This document shows positions 20,976-29,978 of a stretch of DNA of 37,500 bases, piece after piece (within the stretch, counting starts at the first letter, position 1; each line of letters begins with the position of its first letter). This DNA comes from Actinidia chinensis (Eukaryota > Streptophyta > Magnoliopsida > Ericales > Actinidiaceae): positions 1 through 37,500 of the forward strand of contig VIGQ01000736.1 of assembly GCA_009663005.1 (NCBI GenBank), in the 5' to 3' direction. The notes beneath the pieces were generated by a model. The model did no database searches. It was not told the DNA's origin and saw nothing but the letters and a program-made list of their open reading frames with translations. Both the position numbers and the translations under genes were made by a program.

Positions 20976-22200
20976 ACGTCTAATGGCCTAACCCTTCCTT
21001 CTGTAATCTCCGGCAACGTCCTGGTATCCACTGATTGAAGAACAACCTGCCGACCATATATCCAATCATGCCTAAACAACTGCGTCCACAATCTACCACT
21101 GTTGAGCTCGTGTCTTGTCCAAAGTTGCCTCCAAATCATTCATTTGATAGCACTATTATCTCAGTATCTTTTTAACGGGAAGACCAATCCTAAATACCAA
21201 AACAAGTCGCCAAAATACCTCCCACGCTCGTGGGAACTACGCGCGTCAGGGGTAGAGGACAAGTGTGACCTACGCTCCCACGCTCCCGTTCAGGCCTTCG
21301 TTATTGGTAAATTACTCCTTCGGTCCTTGTAGTTTTATAAATTATAAGTTGAGTCCCTGAATTTTGAAAAATTATATTTTGGTCCCAACAAAAACTAAAA
21401 TAAAATAGATAACTAGAAGTTTTCCAACCTATTTTCACACCCTGACAGCATGAATCCAAATTCGCATGCAAAATGGCGCACCAGACACGTATGCAATCTA
21501 TTGATGGAGCCCATGCCAAGCATCCGTTGCAGGACTTAGCGTTTATCACCTTCGGTCTTGACAGGGTAAACTCTTACTAATTCTATAGTAAATGTCCGAT
21601 TTATAGAATCATGCCCACAGTGAGAGCCTATCTAGACCTGTTCCACTGATGTAGCTGCCTTTTATTATACCTACCTACCGAGACTGCTCGCTCTTCACCA
21701 CTTTTCTTCTCATAGCTCGTCCTCCTGATTATGATAATCAACAATTTTCTCTTCTTCACCGCTATCCTCTTCCTACACTTGACGGCACGCTTTTGGCTGA
21801 GCTTCAATCTGAGGAGACTTGAAGAAGGCTATGATTTATCATCAGCACTTTTAGCTTTTTCTGGGCAACACCTTCTGGACTCACTATGACAATCATCTGC
21901 TCTAAGATTAGCAGAACCCATCGCATCCTCTATCTCTCAAATGAAATATTATGCTTTTGTAGATGCTAACTCCAATTTTTATGAAGACAGATTTCACATC
22001 CTGATGCATAAACACCAAACGCAGAAGTTCCTATAACGCCAGATATTGCTATCAATGACTCAATCGGGGGCCATCTCCTGAAATTCTTCTTCTTCTTCAT
22101 CCCAACTTTACTGCTGCTGATGTTGAGACAATAGTCATCCAGTTTTATCACACCACTAATATTCATTCATATAATCATCCGCCCTCTCACCATTTCGAGT
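20976..22200 (+). pseudogene. Copia gag remnant
   Basis: Multiple stops and shifts. Recognisable pieces are a stretch around 21740-21830 reading like a gag C-terminal part (LPTLDGTLLAELQSEETRRR) and a degraded CCHC zinc-knuckle-like patch near 21955-22010 (Cys, Cys and the acidic/His surroundings survive across frames). The 5' third is interrupted by a non-coding insert at about 21308-21560. Gag would have formed the virus-like particle of the element. Confidence 0.6.
21308..21560. repeat. Non-coding insert inside the Copia gag
   Basis: Frames interrupt in a block with GGTCCTTGTAGTTT, GAGTCCCTGAATTTTG and TTTTGGTCCC, a composition found in common plant interspersed repeats and unlike Copia coding DNA. 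A related style of sequence occurs at 31690-31800. The boundaries are approximate and no target duplication was resolved. Confidence 0.35.
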
Positions 22201-22330
22201 ACTTTATCTTAGTTTTTTTGATCACGACCTGTTGCATCATATGACTTATAAGGCCGTCTTTATTCTCTTATCACATATCCCACTTCGTTGTTATGGGTGT
22301 TTTTTTGTTTACATTTTTTAATTCCATCCT
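22201..22330 (+). pseudogene. Copia protease remnant
   Basis: A frame near 22221-22290 reads DHDLLHHMTYKAVFILLSHI, corresponding to the Copia aspartic-protease block normally built on D-S-G-A followed by HHMT. HHMT survives but the catalytic DSG triplet is degraded, so no active protease is expected. Confidence 0.6.
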
Positions 22331-22599
22331 ATCACCACTACTAATACCTCTATTTGACTAGCACCACATGGGCACTATTGTTAACCCCTGATTTTACTTG
22401 TCGACCATACTATCTTGTTCCTACGCTTTCTCATAATTTTTTTTTTTTTGGGGTTATTCTATTGGTCAATTATGTGAACTTGATTTGCAACTTTACATTT
22501 TTTCAATTATGGTTGTCTTAAATTCGTATCTACAGACCGAAAATCATTAGGCCCGCCATAAGTGGTCATTTGTTTAAATTAGAGTCTCTTCATGTTCCT

Positions 22600-23530
22600 A
22601 CTCAATCTGTTGCCGCTGCCTCTAGTTCCAATAGTCATGTCTCTTTTAGTCTCTGGCATCCTCGCTTAAATTATGCTTCTTTATCAAAATTATAAAAATT
22701 AGTATCTTGTGATTATTTAGGTTCTATTAAACTTGACAAAAATTCTCATTGTCTTGCTTGTCAAACTAGAAAATAACATGCATTACTTTTTTATAATAGT
22801 GATTCTCTTACTACTGCTCTTTTTGACCTTGTTTACTCTGATGTGTGGAGGCTCCCTCCCATCTTTACTATGCTTAGTTCTGATACTTTGTCATTTTTTT
22901 ATGATTATTCTTAATATACATGGATTTATCTTATGCATAGTAGATCTGAGTTACTTGGTATTTATGATGAGTTTCAAAAAGTGATTCAAACACAATTTTC
23001 TCGCAAAAGTCAATTTTTTATTTTGACAATGCCAAGAATATAAACAAACTGTTTTTCTCAACATTCTTAAATAAAATGGTACTCTCTCCTATTTATCATG
23101 TCCCGGTCCTTCTTAACAAAATGGATGTGCAAAATGCAAACTTTGGCACATCTTGGACACTCTCCGTGCCATTCTTCTTTTTGCCTCTGTCACCAAATTA
23201 TTTTGGGGAGAAGCTACTCTTACTACTGTCTTTATCATAAATTGCACACCATCATTAGTCACCAACAACATATCACCTTATGAACGTCTGTATAACACTC
23301 TCCTTAATTACACCACTCTTCGCGTTTTTGGTGTGCATACTTTATTCTTCTTCAACCTCATGAACATACTAAGTTAGAACCTCGTTCTCAACTTTATTGT
23401 TTCTTAGGGTATATAATTGTACATAAGGTATATTCATTGTTATAATCCTATCTCCAAACGCCTTTGCATTTCTCAACATGTTGAATTTTGGGAAGATGTT
23501 AAGTTTTTGGATATCTCAAAAACACTTACT
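22600..23530 (+). pseudogene. Copia integrase remnant (GAG-pre-integrase, core, C-terminal)
   Basis: GAG-pre-integrase: SLWHPRLNYASLSKL near 22644-22695. Core: FDLVYSDVW near 22820-22848 gives the first catalytic Asp; a DNA(K) block at ~23025 gives the second; a QNG..K block near 23117-23145 corresponds to the QNG.AER motif, where the catalytic Glu appears as Lys. C-terminal part: SPYERLYNTLLNYTTLRVFG (23275-23335), then the FLGY..HKGY-like block (~23400-23440) and SKRLCISQHVEFWED (~23453-23500). Several frame changes separate these. The enzyme would insert cDNA into the host genome. Confidence 0.8.
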
Positions 23531-23779
23531 TGTCTGATTTTGAACGCCTTTTCTTTACTGACATCTCATTAAATATTATCTCTCATGTTACTTCTCCCAC
23601 TTTCGCAGGTTCTCTATCATCACCAATTCTAACATCACATACCATGGACGTTCCTAATGCCTCCCCGCCAGTAGCTTCATCATCCGCTTCTCATTCCCCT
23701 ACTCATTTTTCTCTCTACAGTAATTAACTGACACCTTTCATCTTTGTGATTATCATTATTATTTTGCTTTTTCTACTTT

Positions 23780-24620
23780 GCATGGGCCTCGCAATTTTCA
23801 TGAGGCCGCCTCTAATCTTGCTTGGAGAAAGCAATGCAAGATAAATTAGATGCTCTTGACAAAACTCACACATGGGATATGGATTGACTTACCATCTAAC
23901 AAAACAACAATGAGATGCAAATGAGTATATAAAACATGTCTGGTTGTCTGAGCTTGTACTCAAGAATATGGGATTGATTATGAGCTTTACTCTTGTTGCT
24001 TCTACCTTACGTCTGTTCAAACCCGCTATTGGTGTTGTTGTAGTCGTGGATGGGGGTCTTTTTCAAATGGATGTAGAAAATACTTTTCTCAATGGTAATT
24101 TGCAAGAGAAAGTATATATGACTCCTCCTCCTAACTATTAGTATTCTCCTCCTCATAAGGTCTGTCTCTACGTCGTGCTCTATATGACTTAAGCATCCCC
24201 TGCGGTCGGGTCTGCCAAATTTAGTTCCACAATTTCTTAGCTTGGTTTCTCTTCGCACGCTCTTATTATTTGGGCACTCCGTTCTCTTTATCATGAAGTC
24301 TGACTCAGGATATTGTTTTTCTGTACTACATGTTATGACATGATTTTTTAGTGATGATCTGGATGGCATTACAATCTTAAAACTTCCTCACTCTCTAGTT
24401 TGAAATGACGGATTTGGGCACTCTAAGCTAGTTTCTTTTCTTAGGCATTGAGATTCGCTCCATTTATGGATCTATTTTTCTCAAACCAAATATGCTGGCT
24501 AAGATCTTGTCTTGCGCTAGACTTACTGACACAAGAACTATTGATACTCTACTAGAAAATAATGTCCGTTTGAATACTATTGATGGTGAACCACTTTCTA
24601 ATTATACTCTCTACCATTAG
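23780..24620 (+). pseudogene. Copia reverse transcriptase remnant
   Basis: The N-terminal region carries an AMQDKLDALDKTHTWD-like block around 23830-23880. The palm motif FQMDVENTFLNGNLQEKVYM (24062-24121) is nearly intact and includes the first catalytic Asp. A KFSSTISQLGF-like block follows near 24217-24250. The YVDD active-site block is recognisable at ~24324-24345 but disrupted by small indels. FEMTDLG lies near 24400 and LTDTRTIDTLLENNVRLN near 24520-24575. Stops occur between the blocks, so it is inactive. Confidence 0.85.
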
Positions 24621-25280
24621 CTTGTTGACAGCTTGATTTATCTTACTGTTACACGACCAAATATCTCTCATGCTGTGCATATTGTCAATCAGTTCATATT
24701 TGTTCCTCAGTTCACTCATTATGCTGCAGCCCTGCGGATTTTACGATATGTCAAAGGTATTTATTTTTTCACAGACTCAATTTCCGTCATGGTCCACTCT
24801 GCTCTCCATGCCTATTCTGATGCTAATTGGGGCAGCGATCCCACTGATCGTCACTCTCTACTGGTTATTGTTTCGTTTCTCGTGATTCTTTGATCTCATT
24901 GCCTAGTAAGAAACAAATAGTTGTTCTCGATCGCAATATAGAGGGTAAATATCATGCCTTTAGCAGTATGCAACATCCGAGTTCCTTTGGGCTCACGTGG
25001 GCGTTTCAAGACTTGGGCGAATTCTTTATCTCCTATTTCCTCTCTATTGTGATAACCACAGTGCTATTTAGATTGCTCACTGACGTGTTTCATAAACAAG
25101 AACCAAGCACATCGAAATCCGACTGCCAATTTATTCCCCCACTACTTCAAGGTGTTTTGGCATCTGGTCTCGTGTTCGTTCTGTCTGATCACCTACTAAT
25201 CTATTTACCAAACTCATCCGCCAACCACTGTCGAGACCTTGTATCTAACTCAACTTGGTTTTCAGTTTTCTACCTTGCGT
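24621..25280 (+). pseudogene. Copia RNase H remnant
   Basis: The stretch 24633-24740 reads LTVTRPNISHAVHIVNQF, followed by HYAAALRILRYVKG. AYSDANW..DPTDRHS (~24810-24860) carries the catalytic Asp block. The frame from 24890 continues SLPSKKQIVV and then IEGKYHAF, where Copia elements normally have an E-A-E-Y motif. The terminal region (INKNQAHR.., then an LIYLP/LFTK-like block, 25095-25210) matches the usual C-terminus across shifts. The 138-codon frame at 24890-25306 is partly this domain in frame and partly out-of-frame shadow. Confidence 0.8.
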
Positions 25281-25290
25281 TTGAAGGAGA
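25281..25290 (+). other. Copia polypurine tract
   Basis: TTGAAGGAGA abuts the 3' LTR start, the expected site for plus-strand DNA priming. Confidence 0.75.
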
Positions 25291-25516
25291 TGTTAAATAT
25301 CTTTAGAATATATTTTATATATAATTAGAATATATTTTGATTACAGAGTATATTCTGAATATATTTTTTCTAATTGATACACTACTGTATTTATTTTATT
25401 ATTATTTCCCTTAGGTAACTATTTTCTTCTAGTTTCCTCTATATAAAAGGATTTGTGTATATTCTTCATAATTCATATACAATGCAGAAATTCTCTCTCT
25501 GGCAATTTCTTCAACA
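25291..25516 (+). repeat. Copia 3' LTR
   Basis: Starts TGTTAAATATCTTTAGAATA and ends TTTCTTCAACA. At 226 bp it includes a TATA-like box (CTATATAAAAGG, ~25439-25450), which is missing from the 5' LTR. Confidence 0.85.
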
Positions 25517-25532
25517 TAAAAAAAAAAAAAAA

Positions 25533-26249
25533 GTATGGGATTGAAACAGGGTATCAAACTCGTCAGAGATTCATATGGAGCTGTCCAAATTAAGAAAAAC
25601 ACGAAGGCTAGACACTCGCATTGCCTCATTCCTAAAAGTTCTCAACCTTCTGTTTGGAATGCAAAGGGTTTGTACAACCCAATGAGAAGTATATCAAAAT
25701 TATGGAAATTCACAGATAACCAGGCTTTTGAGAGAACTTTCAATCGACATCTCCCATCGACTACCTACTTTTAATGGTTAATGTTGGCGGGTCTCCCCTG
25801 TTTAGTTGCTTGTATTCTTTTTGTTTTGGTACCTTAGCACCAGAAAAAAGTGCCATTTGAAGAAATTAGCCTAGAAGTTACTTGTGAGACCAAAAGTCAT
25901 TATGTTTTTATTGGCTAGATAGACATGGATTGGACTACAAATCTCATCGGACCACATATCTGGCGTTTGAATGCAACAATTGACGTACGGTTTCTATATA
26001 TGTTGTACTTCGAATTCGACAACCCATGGGGAAGTTATAGTTTTGTTTTTCCCTCACTGATTATAGCTTACTATACTGGGTAACTATCCCCGTAAATGTT
26101 TTGTTCAATATCAGATATTTTTATTTAAATATTACCACAACTCAAGGTTATGAAATCATATTATTTGTCATTCCATCACTGATTCATGTTTTTTAGATTG
26201 TGTGTTTGTGAATTGTAGTAACTTCTTAATGTCATGATAAAAAACACTC
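25533..26249. repeat. Segment A, copy 2, right part
   Basis: Continues the homology to 3351-4057 beyond the Copia insertion. Anchors: CACTCGCATTG, CATTCCTAAAAGTT, TACCTTAGCACCAGAAAAA, AAAAGTCATTATG and TTCGACAACCCATGG. It opens with a 79-codon frame (25535-25774) that is closed in copy 1 and shows no recognised domain, so I do not call it a gene. Confidence 0.7.
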
Positions 26250-27280
26250 GACGTTCTCTTGACTACAAAATTAATGTCTTTACTGGCTGAACCCCATACG
26301 GATTGAGATATTTATACTGAATAATCATAAACACCTAAACAAAAAACATGTCTTTGGGGTATTTAGTTCATCGTTCTATCTCTTCTTAGTTGTTTGCATA
26401 ACCTATAAATATTTTTTTCTTCACCTGAACCCAGTGAAGAAGGTGATTAACGAGGAAAATGACAATCTAGCAGCCTGCAGTGGTCTCATATTGTTGATCT
26501 TTGTGTTTTGTTCTTTGCTGAGTTTTTGCAATGTTAGTTGGAACAGAATGGTTGGAATATAATCCAAATCCGGAGGAAGGGGGAATAACCAATTAAATGT
26601 CGCTAAAAACAGACTGAAAAGAAAAGTTAGCTCGCACAAAAACTACAAAAACAGGGCAGAATATTTCTTCCTAACTATCAGCACAAAAAATTGCATGGCA
26701 AAAGATTCACGCCCATAACTATTGTGATTTCAACTTTACCGTAAAGTCGGCAGTTATGGCAGTTACATAGAATTATTTCGGATTTGAGTTGTTTAGTTAC
26801 GACTCATTTAAGATTTCTCCATACAAAATAAATGATTGAACCTTAACTTTCACATGCTGGAAATGACATTTTTTAATATAATAAAATTGTCTATATGTTA
26901 TAAAGCCGTTCTCACGGTTCAATACAAATAATCACCTTAGTGGTATTGTGAAGTCTATCAAGTTGATTTTTTTATATATCTAAATATCTCATAAGCTAAT
27001 TAGTAAACTTAATTATATGAAGAATTGTTAATATAGCTTTATTACACTGTACTCCACACTCGCTAACTTTTAAAAGTTCAAAACTACAATTGTTTGGAGT
27101 TCGAGACTTACGTTTTGCACATCTTCATTTTTTTTATTTTTGTTTTACTCGTATGAGTAATTGGGTTTACATAAATAAAACAGAGAGGTGTACACTTCAA
27201 TTTTTTTTATTTTTTTTTTTACTCGTATGAGTAATTGGGTTTTACATAACTAAAACAGAGAGGGGTACAACGTGAAGAGA
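26250..27280. repeat. Segment C, copy 2
   Basis: Collinear with 18202-19125 and directly continuous with segment A. The right end contains a 74-bp tandem duplication with ACTCGTATGAGTAATTGGGT at 27147 and 27221, present once in copy 1 in a related form (near 19081). Confidence 0.7.
27128..27272. repeat. 74-bp tandem duplication
   Basis: Two copies of a T-rich block plus ACTCGTATGAGTAATTGGGT, TTACATAA and AAAACAGAGAGG start 74 bp apart. They are nearly identical, so younger than the A/C duplication itself. Confidence 0.85.
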
Positions 27281-27296
27281 TAGACGCATGAGACAA

Positions 27297-27492
27297 GGCT
27301 CCGTTTGGGTAATTTTTAAAAGTCAAGTTTTTTGTTTAAATTTATTTCAAAAATCTCAGATTTTTTGATTTTTTTACTTTTGTGGCTTTTTTTATAACTA
27401 AGCAAAAAAAAGCGAAAGCAAAAAAAAAAAAAAACTCTAATGATTTTTGCAAAAAAAAACAAAAGCCTAAAAAAACTTGTGTCAAACGAGCC
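27297..27492. mobile_element. Tourist/Harbinger-like MITE, ~196 bp
   Basis: The left end GGCTCCGTTTGGGTAA pairs with the right end, whose complement is GGCTCGTTTGACACAA. Flanks are CAA on the left and TAA on the right, compatible with a mutated 3-bp TAA duplication of PIF/Harbinger elements. The interior is A/T homopolymers without coding capacity. Confidence 0.55.
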
Positions 27493-27695
27493 TAACTTAT
27501 GATCGAGACTTCCGTGAGGAATGTTTAGTTATTCTAGTGTTGGTAATAATTAAAAGGATAACAAATATTTATTGTGAATAGAACGTGCATGTTGGTTTTG
27601 CAGAGGAGCCGGAAGGAGAGCCGACGACGCAGAGGAGGGAGAAAGTAAAAAGAGCGTGGACACCTTGACCAAACCATTGGGATAGTTTATGATAA

Positions 27696-28137
27696 GGGCT
27701 CGTTTGATGACGTTATGGGAGGGGGATAAAATTTTTAGAGGGGGATAATTTTAATTTTGTTTGGATACTTTTAGAATGAGTGAACGGTGCTGCTCCGCCC
27801 CCCTCTCTCTCCCCCCTCCCCTGTCCCCTCTTCGCTCTTCCCCCCCTCTCTCTTTTGTTTCTCTCTCTCTCTCTCTCTCTCTTCTCTCCTCCCCCTCTCC
27901 CTTTTGGTTTTTTTTTCTCTCTTTTTTTTCTTCTCCCTCCCCCCTTCTACCCCCCCGCTCCCTTTTGTTCGTGTCTCGGCCCCCCCCCCCCTTCCCTCCG
28001 CCTCTCTCCCTCTTCGGTGTAATAAATTATCCCCGGGGCCATAAATTATACCCTCCATATCCTCCATCCAAACGCCACGGGGAAAAATTATCCGGGAGAA
28101 AAACTTATCCCCCTCCATTCCCCATCCAAGCGACCCC
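27696..28137. mobile_element. Harbinger/Tourist-like MITE with TAA target duplication, 442 bp
   Basis: TAA flanks both ends (27693-27695 and 28138-28140). The left terminus GGGCTCGTTTGATGACG pairs with the complement of the right terminus (GGGGTCGCTTGGATGGGG), and the similarity continues inward through the GGAGGGGGATAA and GGATAATTTT blocks for ~60 bp. The middle is a pyrimidine-only tract (27795-28010). The long open frames on both strands here come from that tract and are not genes. Confidence 0.7.
27795..28010 (+). repeat. ~215-bp polypyrimidine tract
   Basis: Almost pure C/T on the plus strand, including a (CT)~13 run near 27860-27885 and several C7-C12 runs. Long mirror-like homopyrimidine DNA can form triplex structures. 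Inferred from sequence alone. Confidence 0.85.
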
Positions 28138-28217
28138 TAAGGGCTAAGATATCTTAACCGATTTGATAGATTTGACATTATTCGAACCGTTATTTGAAAG
28201 ACAAAAGTTAGATTACA

Positions 28218-29171
28218 AGGGATAACTTTACCTACCCCTGAGATTTTTCATAAGGGCACTGACCTCCCCTATGGTGTGAAAATGGCACTTGACCCCCTGT
28301 CAGAGCAAAATGGCCATGATACCCCTGACCAACCCCACCCCCCCACCAACCCCACCAAACCGGCCCCACCCCACCACCGCGATTGTTTTTAGATTTTTTA
28401 GTTTTTTCTTTTATCATTTTTATTTATTTTTTTAATCTAATTTATTTATTTTATCATTTTTTTTTGGATAAATAATTGTTTTATTACATGTTTGTGTTTT
28501 TTTTAGTTTTGTTCTTTTTTGTTATTAATTGATTTTTTAATAAAAAAATAAATAAATAAAAATTAGCCAGTTTCGCTCTAATGTACTGACTTTTGATACG
28601 CTGATTGGCATATTTTATTTTGGAAATCAAGATCTCTTGGCCAAGGTAGCCTTATCACTTAGGCATTATCAAAGTGTTGATAAACGATAAAAAAAAATCA
28701 AAAACTCAGAACCTAAATACTTAAAAAATTTAACAACTAGCCAACTTGGCCCTTTAATTAATGATTTTAAGATATTTTTTTATCATTTATACATACACTA
28801 AAAGTTTTGTATAATTTTTTAAATATAATGATCAGGCGCTTGTGAACTTAAAATTTGTGGGTCTCTTTTTTATTTTTATGTTTTATTTTATTTTTATTAA
28901 ATCATTAATAAAAAAACTAAAAACACACAAATCAAAAAATTATTTCTCCAAAAAAAAACTGATCAAAAAAATAAATTAATATAAAAATAAATAAAAATGA
29001 TTAAAAGAAAACTAAAAAAAACTAAAAAAATCGCGGGGTGGGGGGGTAGGGTTCCCAGGGTATAATGGTCATTTTCGCTCTGACAGGGGAGGTCAACCTG
29101 CCATTTTTAAAATCACAGGGGGGGGCAATGCATTATGGGAAAACCTCAGGGGGGTAAGGGAAATTTATCCC
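28218..29171. mobile_element. Mutator-like non-autonomous element with long TIRs and 9-bp target duplication
   Basis: Flanked by TAGATTACA (28209-28217) and TAGATTAAA (29172-29180), 8 of 9 matching, the length typical of Mutator-like elements. Terminal inverted repeats exceed 200 bp: the left arm runs GGGATAACTTTACCTACCCC, CTGAG.TTTT, ATGGCA.TTGACC, CTGTCAGAGC.AAATG and a C-rich patch; the right arm is its complement with modest divergence. The ~350-bp centre (28560-28850) encodes nothing recognisable, so it would need a transposase from elsewhere. Confidence 0.75.
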
Positions 29172-29180
29172 TAGATTAAA

Positions 29181-29534
29181 TCACAATTCTTCTCCAATAC
29201 AATTTTGAAACATGGTCATGTTTTAATTATATAGATTAAAAAATATTTACTTTTTGGTAATTACTCAAATTTAACAATTACAAATATATAATTATATAAT
29301 ATATATATCTATATATATATATATATTATAACTTGTAGAATTTTCTAGAACAAAGCAAGAAATAGAAGTTTTTATTAATCCATACGAGAGGAACATCGAT
29401 GATGTGTCCCAACAAGCATTATATAAATGGGGTTTTGAAGTCCGAAATAAGGGGTTAAGTGGGGCAAATTTTGGAAACTTATATTTTTCTTAGGACCTGC
29501 TTGAGAATCTTCAAATAAAGCTCTTTATTAATAG
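29181..29534. other. Short ORF-bearing stretch after a TA-repeat
   Basis: A (TA)n tract lies at ~29290-29330. Downstream, an open frame of about 50 codons (29335-29490) contains KQEIEVFINPYERNIDDVSQ. It looks more protein-like than most frames in the window, but no family was recognised. Confidence 0.2.
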
Positions 29535-29744
29535 ATGAGGATTTCCTACAGTGACAGCAAGAATCCTACGGCCTGTAGAGGTGGCAAGCTTCTGAATGAT
29601 CACTTGCTAGAAATTAATCACAAAAGTTTTTCAATGTATTTATTGGATGTTATTAAACTTCTACCAGGTGGGCCAGATGACTTACTGATATCCTTACTGG
29701 CAGAAAATTTTCATTCTTTGTTAAGTTGTGTGTGGTTTGGGTAA
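29535..29744 (+). CDS. Hypothetical 69-codon ORF
   Basis: ATG-started frame with normal amino-acid diversity (for example MYLLDVIKLLPGGPDDLLIS at residues ~34-53). There are no recognised motifs, membrane segment or signal peptide. With the ~50-codon frame just upstream it could be remnants of a two-exon gene or of a transposon-borne gene fragment, but splice sites could not be established. Confidence 0.2.
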   Translation: MRISYSDSKNPTACRGGKLLNDHLLEINHKSFSMYLLDVIKLLPGGPDDLLISLLAENFHSLLSCVWFG

Positions 29745-29978
29745 TGTGTCGCGATCTGGCCCGGTGAATGTGCCGTCCAACACACAACTAATTACGTGGG
29801 CCCGACATTCGATAGCCGAACAAACTTATTCAATTGGGCTAGACAGTTGATGCAAAATATTTTTCTTGGTCTAAATTCGAGGAGGTAACACGCTTTTTTT
29901 TCTTTAGAAAAAAGAGGTAAAACAAAAGTTTATTTAATTTTTAAAACAGTTGGTGGGGGGGGGAAGATTAGTTAGTAA

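Larger units (their letters stand above)
20788..25516 (+). mobile_element. Degenerate Ty1/copia LTR retrotransposon, 4.7 kb
   Basis: A complete architecture: 5' LTR, primer site, gag-pol remnant in Copia order (gag, protease, integrase, reverse transcriptase, RNase H), polypurine tract and 3' LTR. Integrase preceding reverse transcriptase defines Copia. All domains are on the plus strand, but the frame is broken many times by stops and one-base shifts, so it cannot encode a functional polyprotein. It splits segment A of the second unit. Likely target duplication: TTATG (20783-20787) and GTATG (25533-25537), with T plus 15 A between the 3' LTR and the right copy. Confidence 0.9.

Noticed and set aside
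24007..24369. 120-codon minus-strand ORF
   Set aside because: It lies antisense to the Copia reverse transcriptase remnant, whose plus-strand motifs are clear.
27761..28147. 128-, 115-, 80- and 85-codon ORFs on both strands
   Set aside because: All are by-products of the polypyrimidine tract inside a MITE: Pro/Ser/Leu/Phe-only on one strand and Arg/Glu/Lys/Gly-only on the other.
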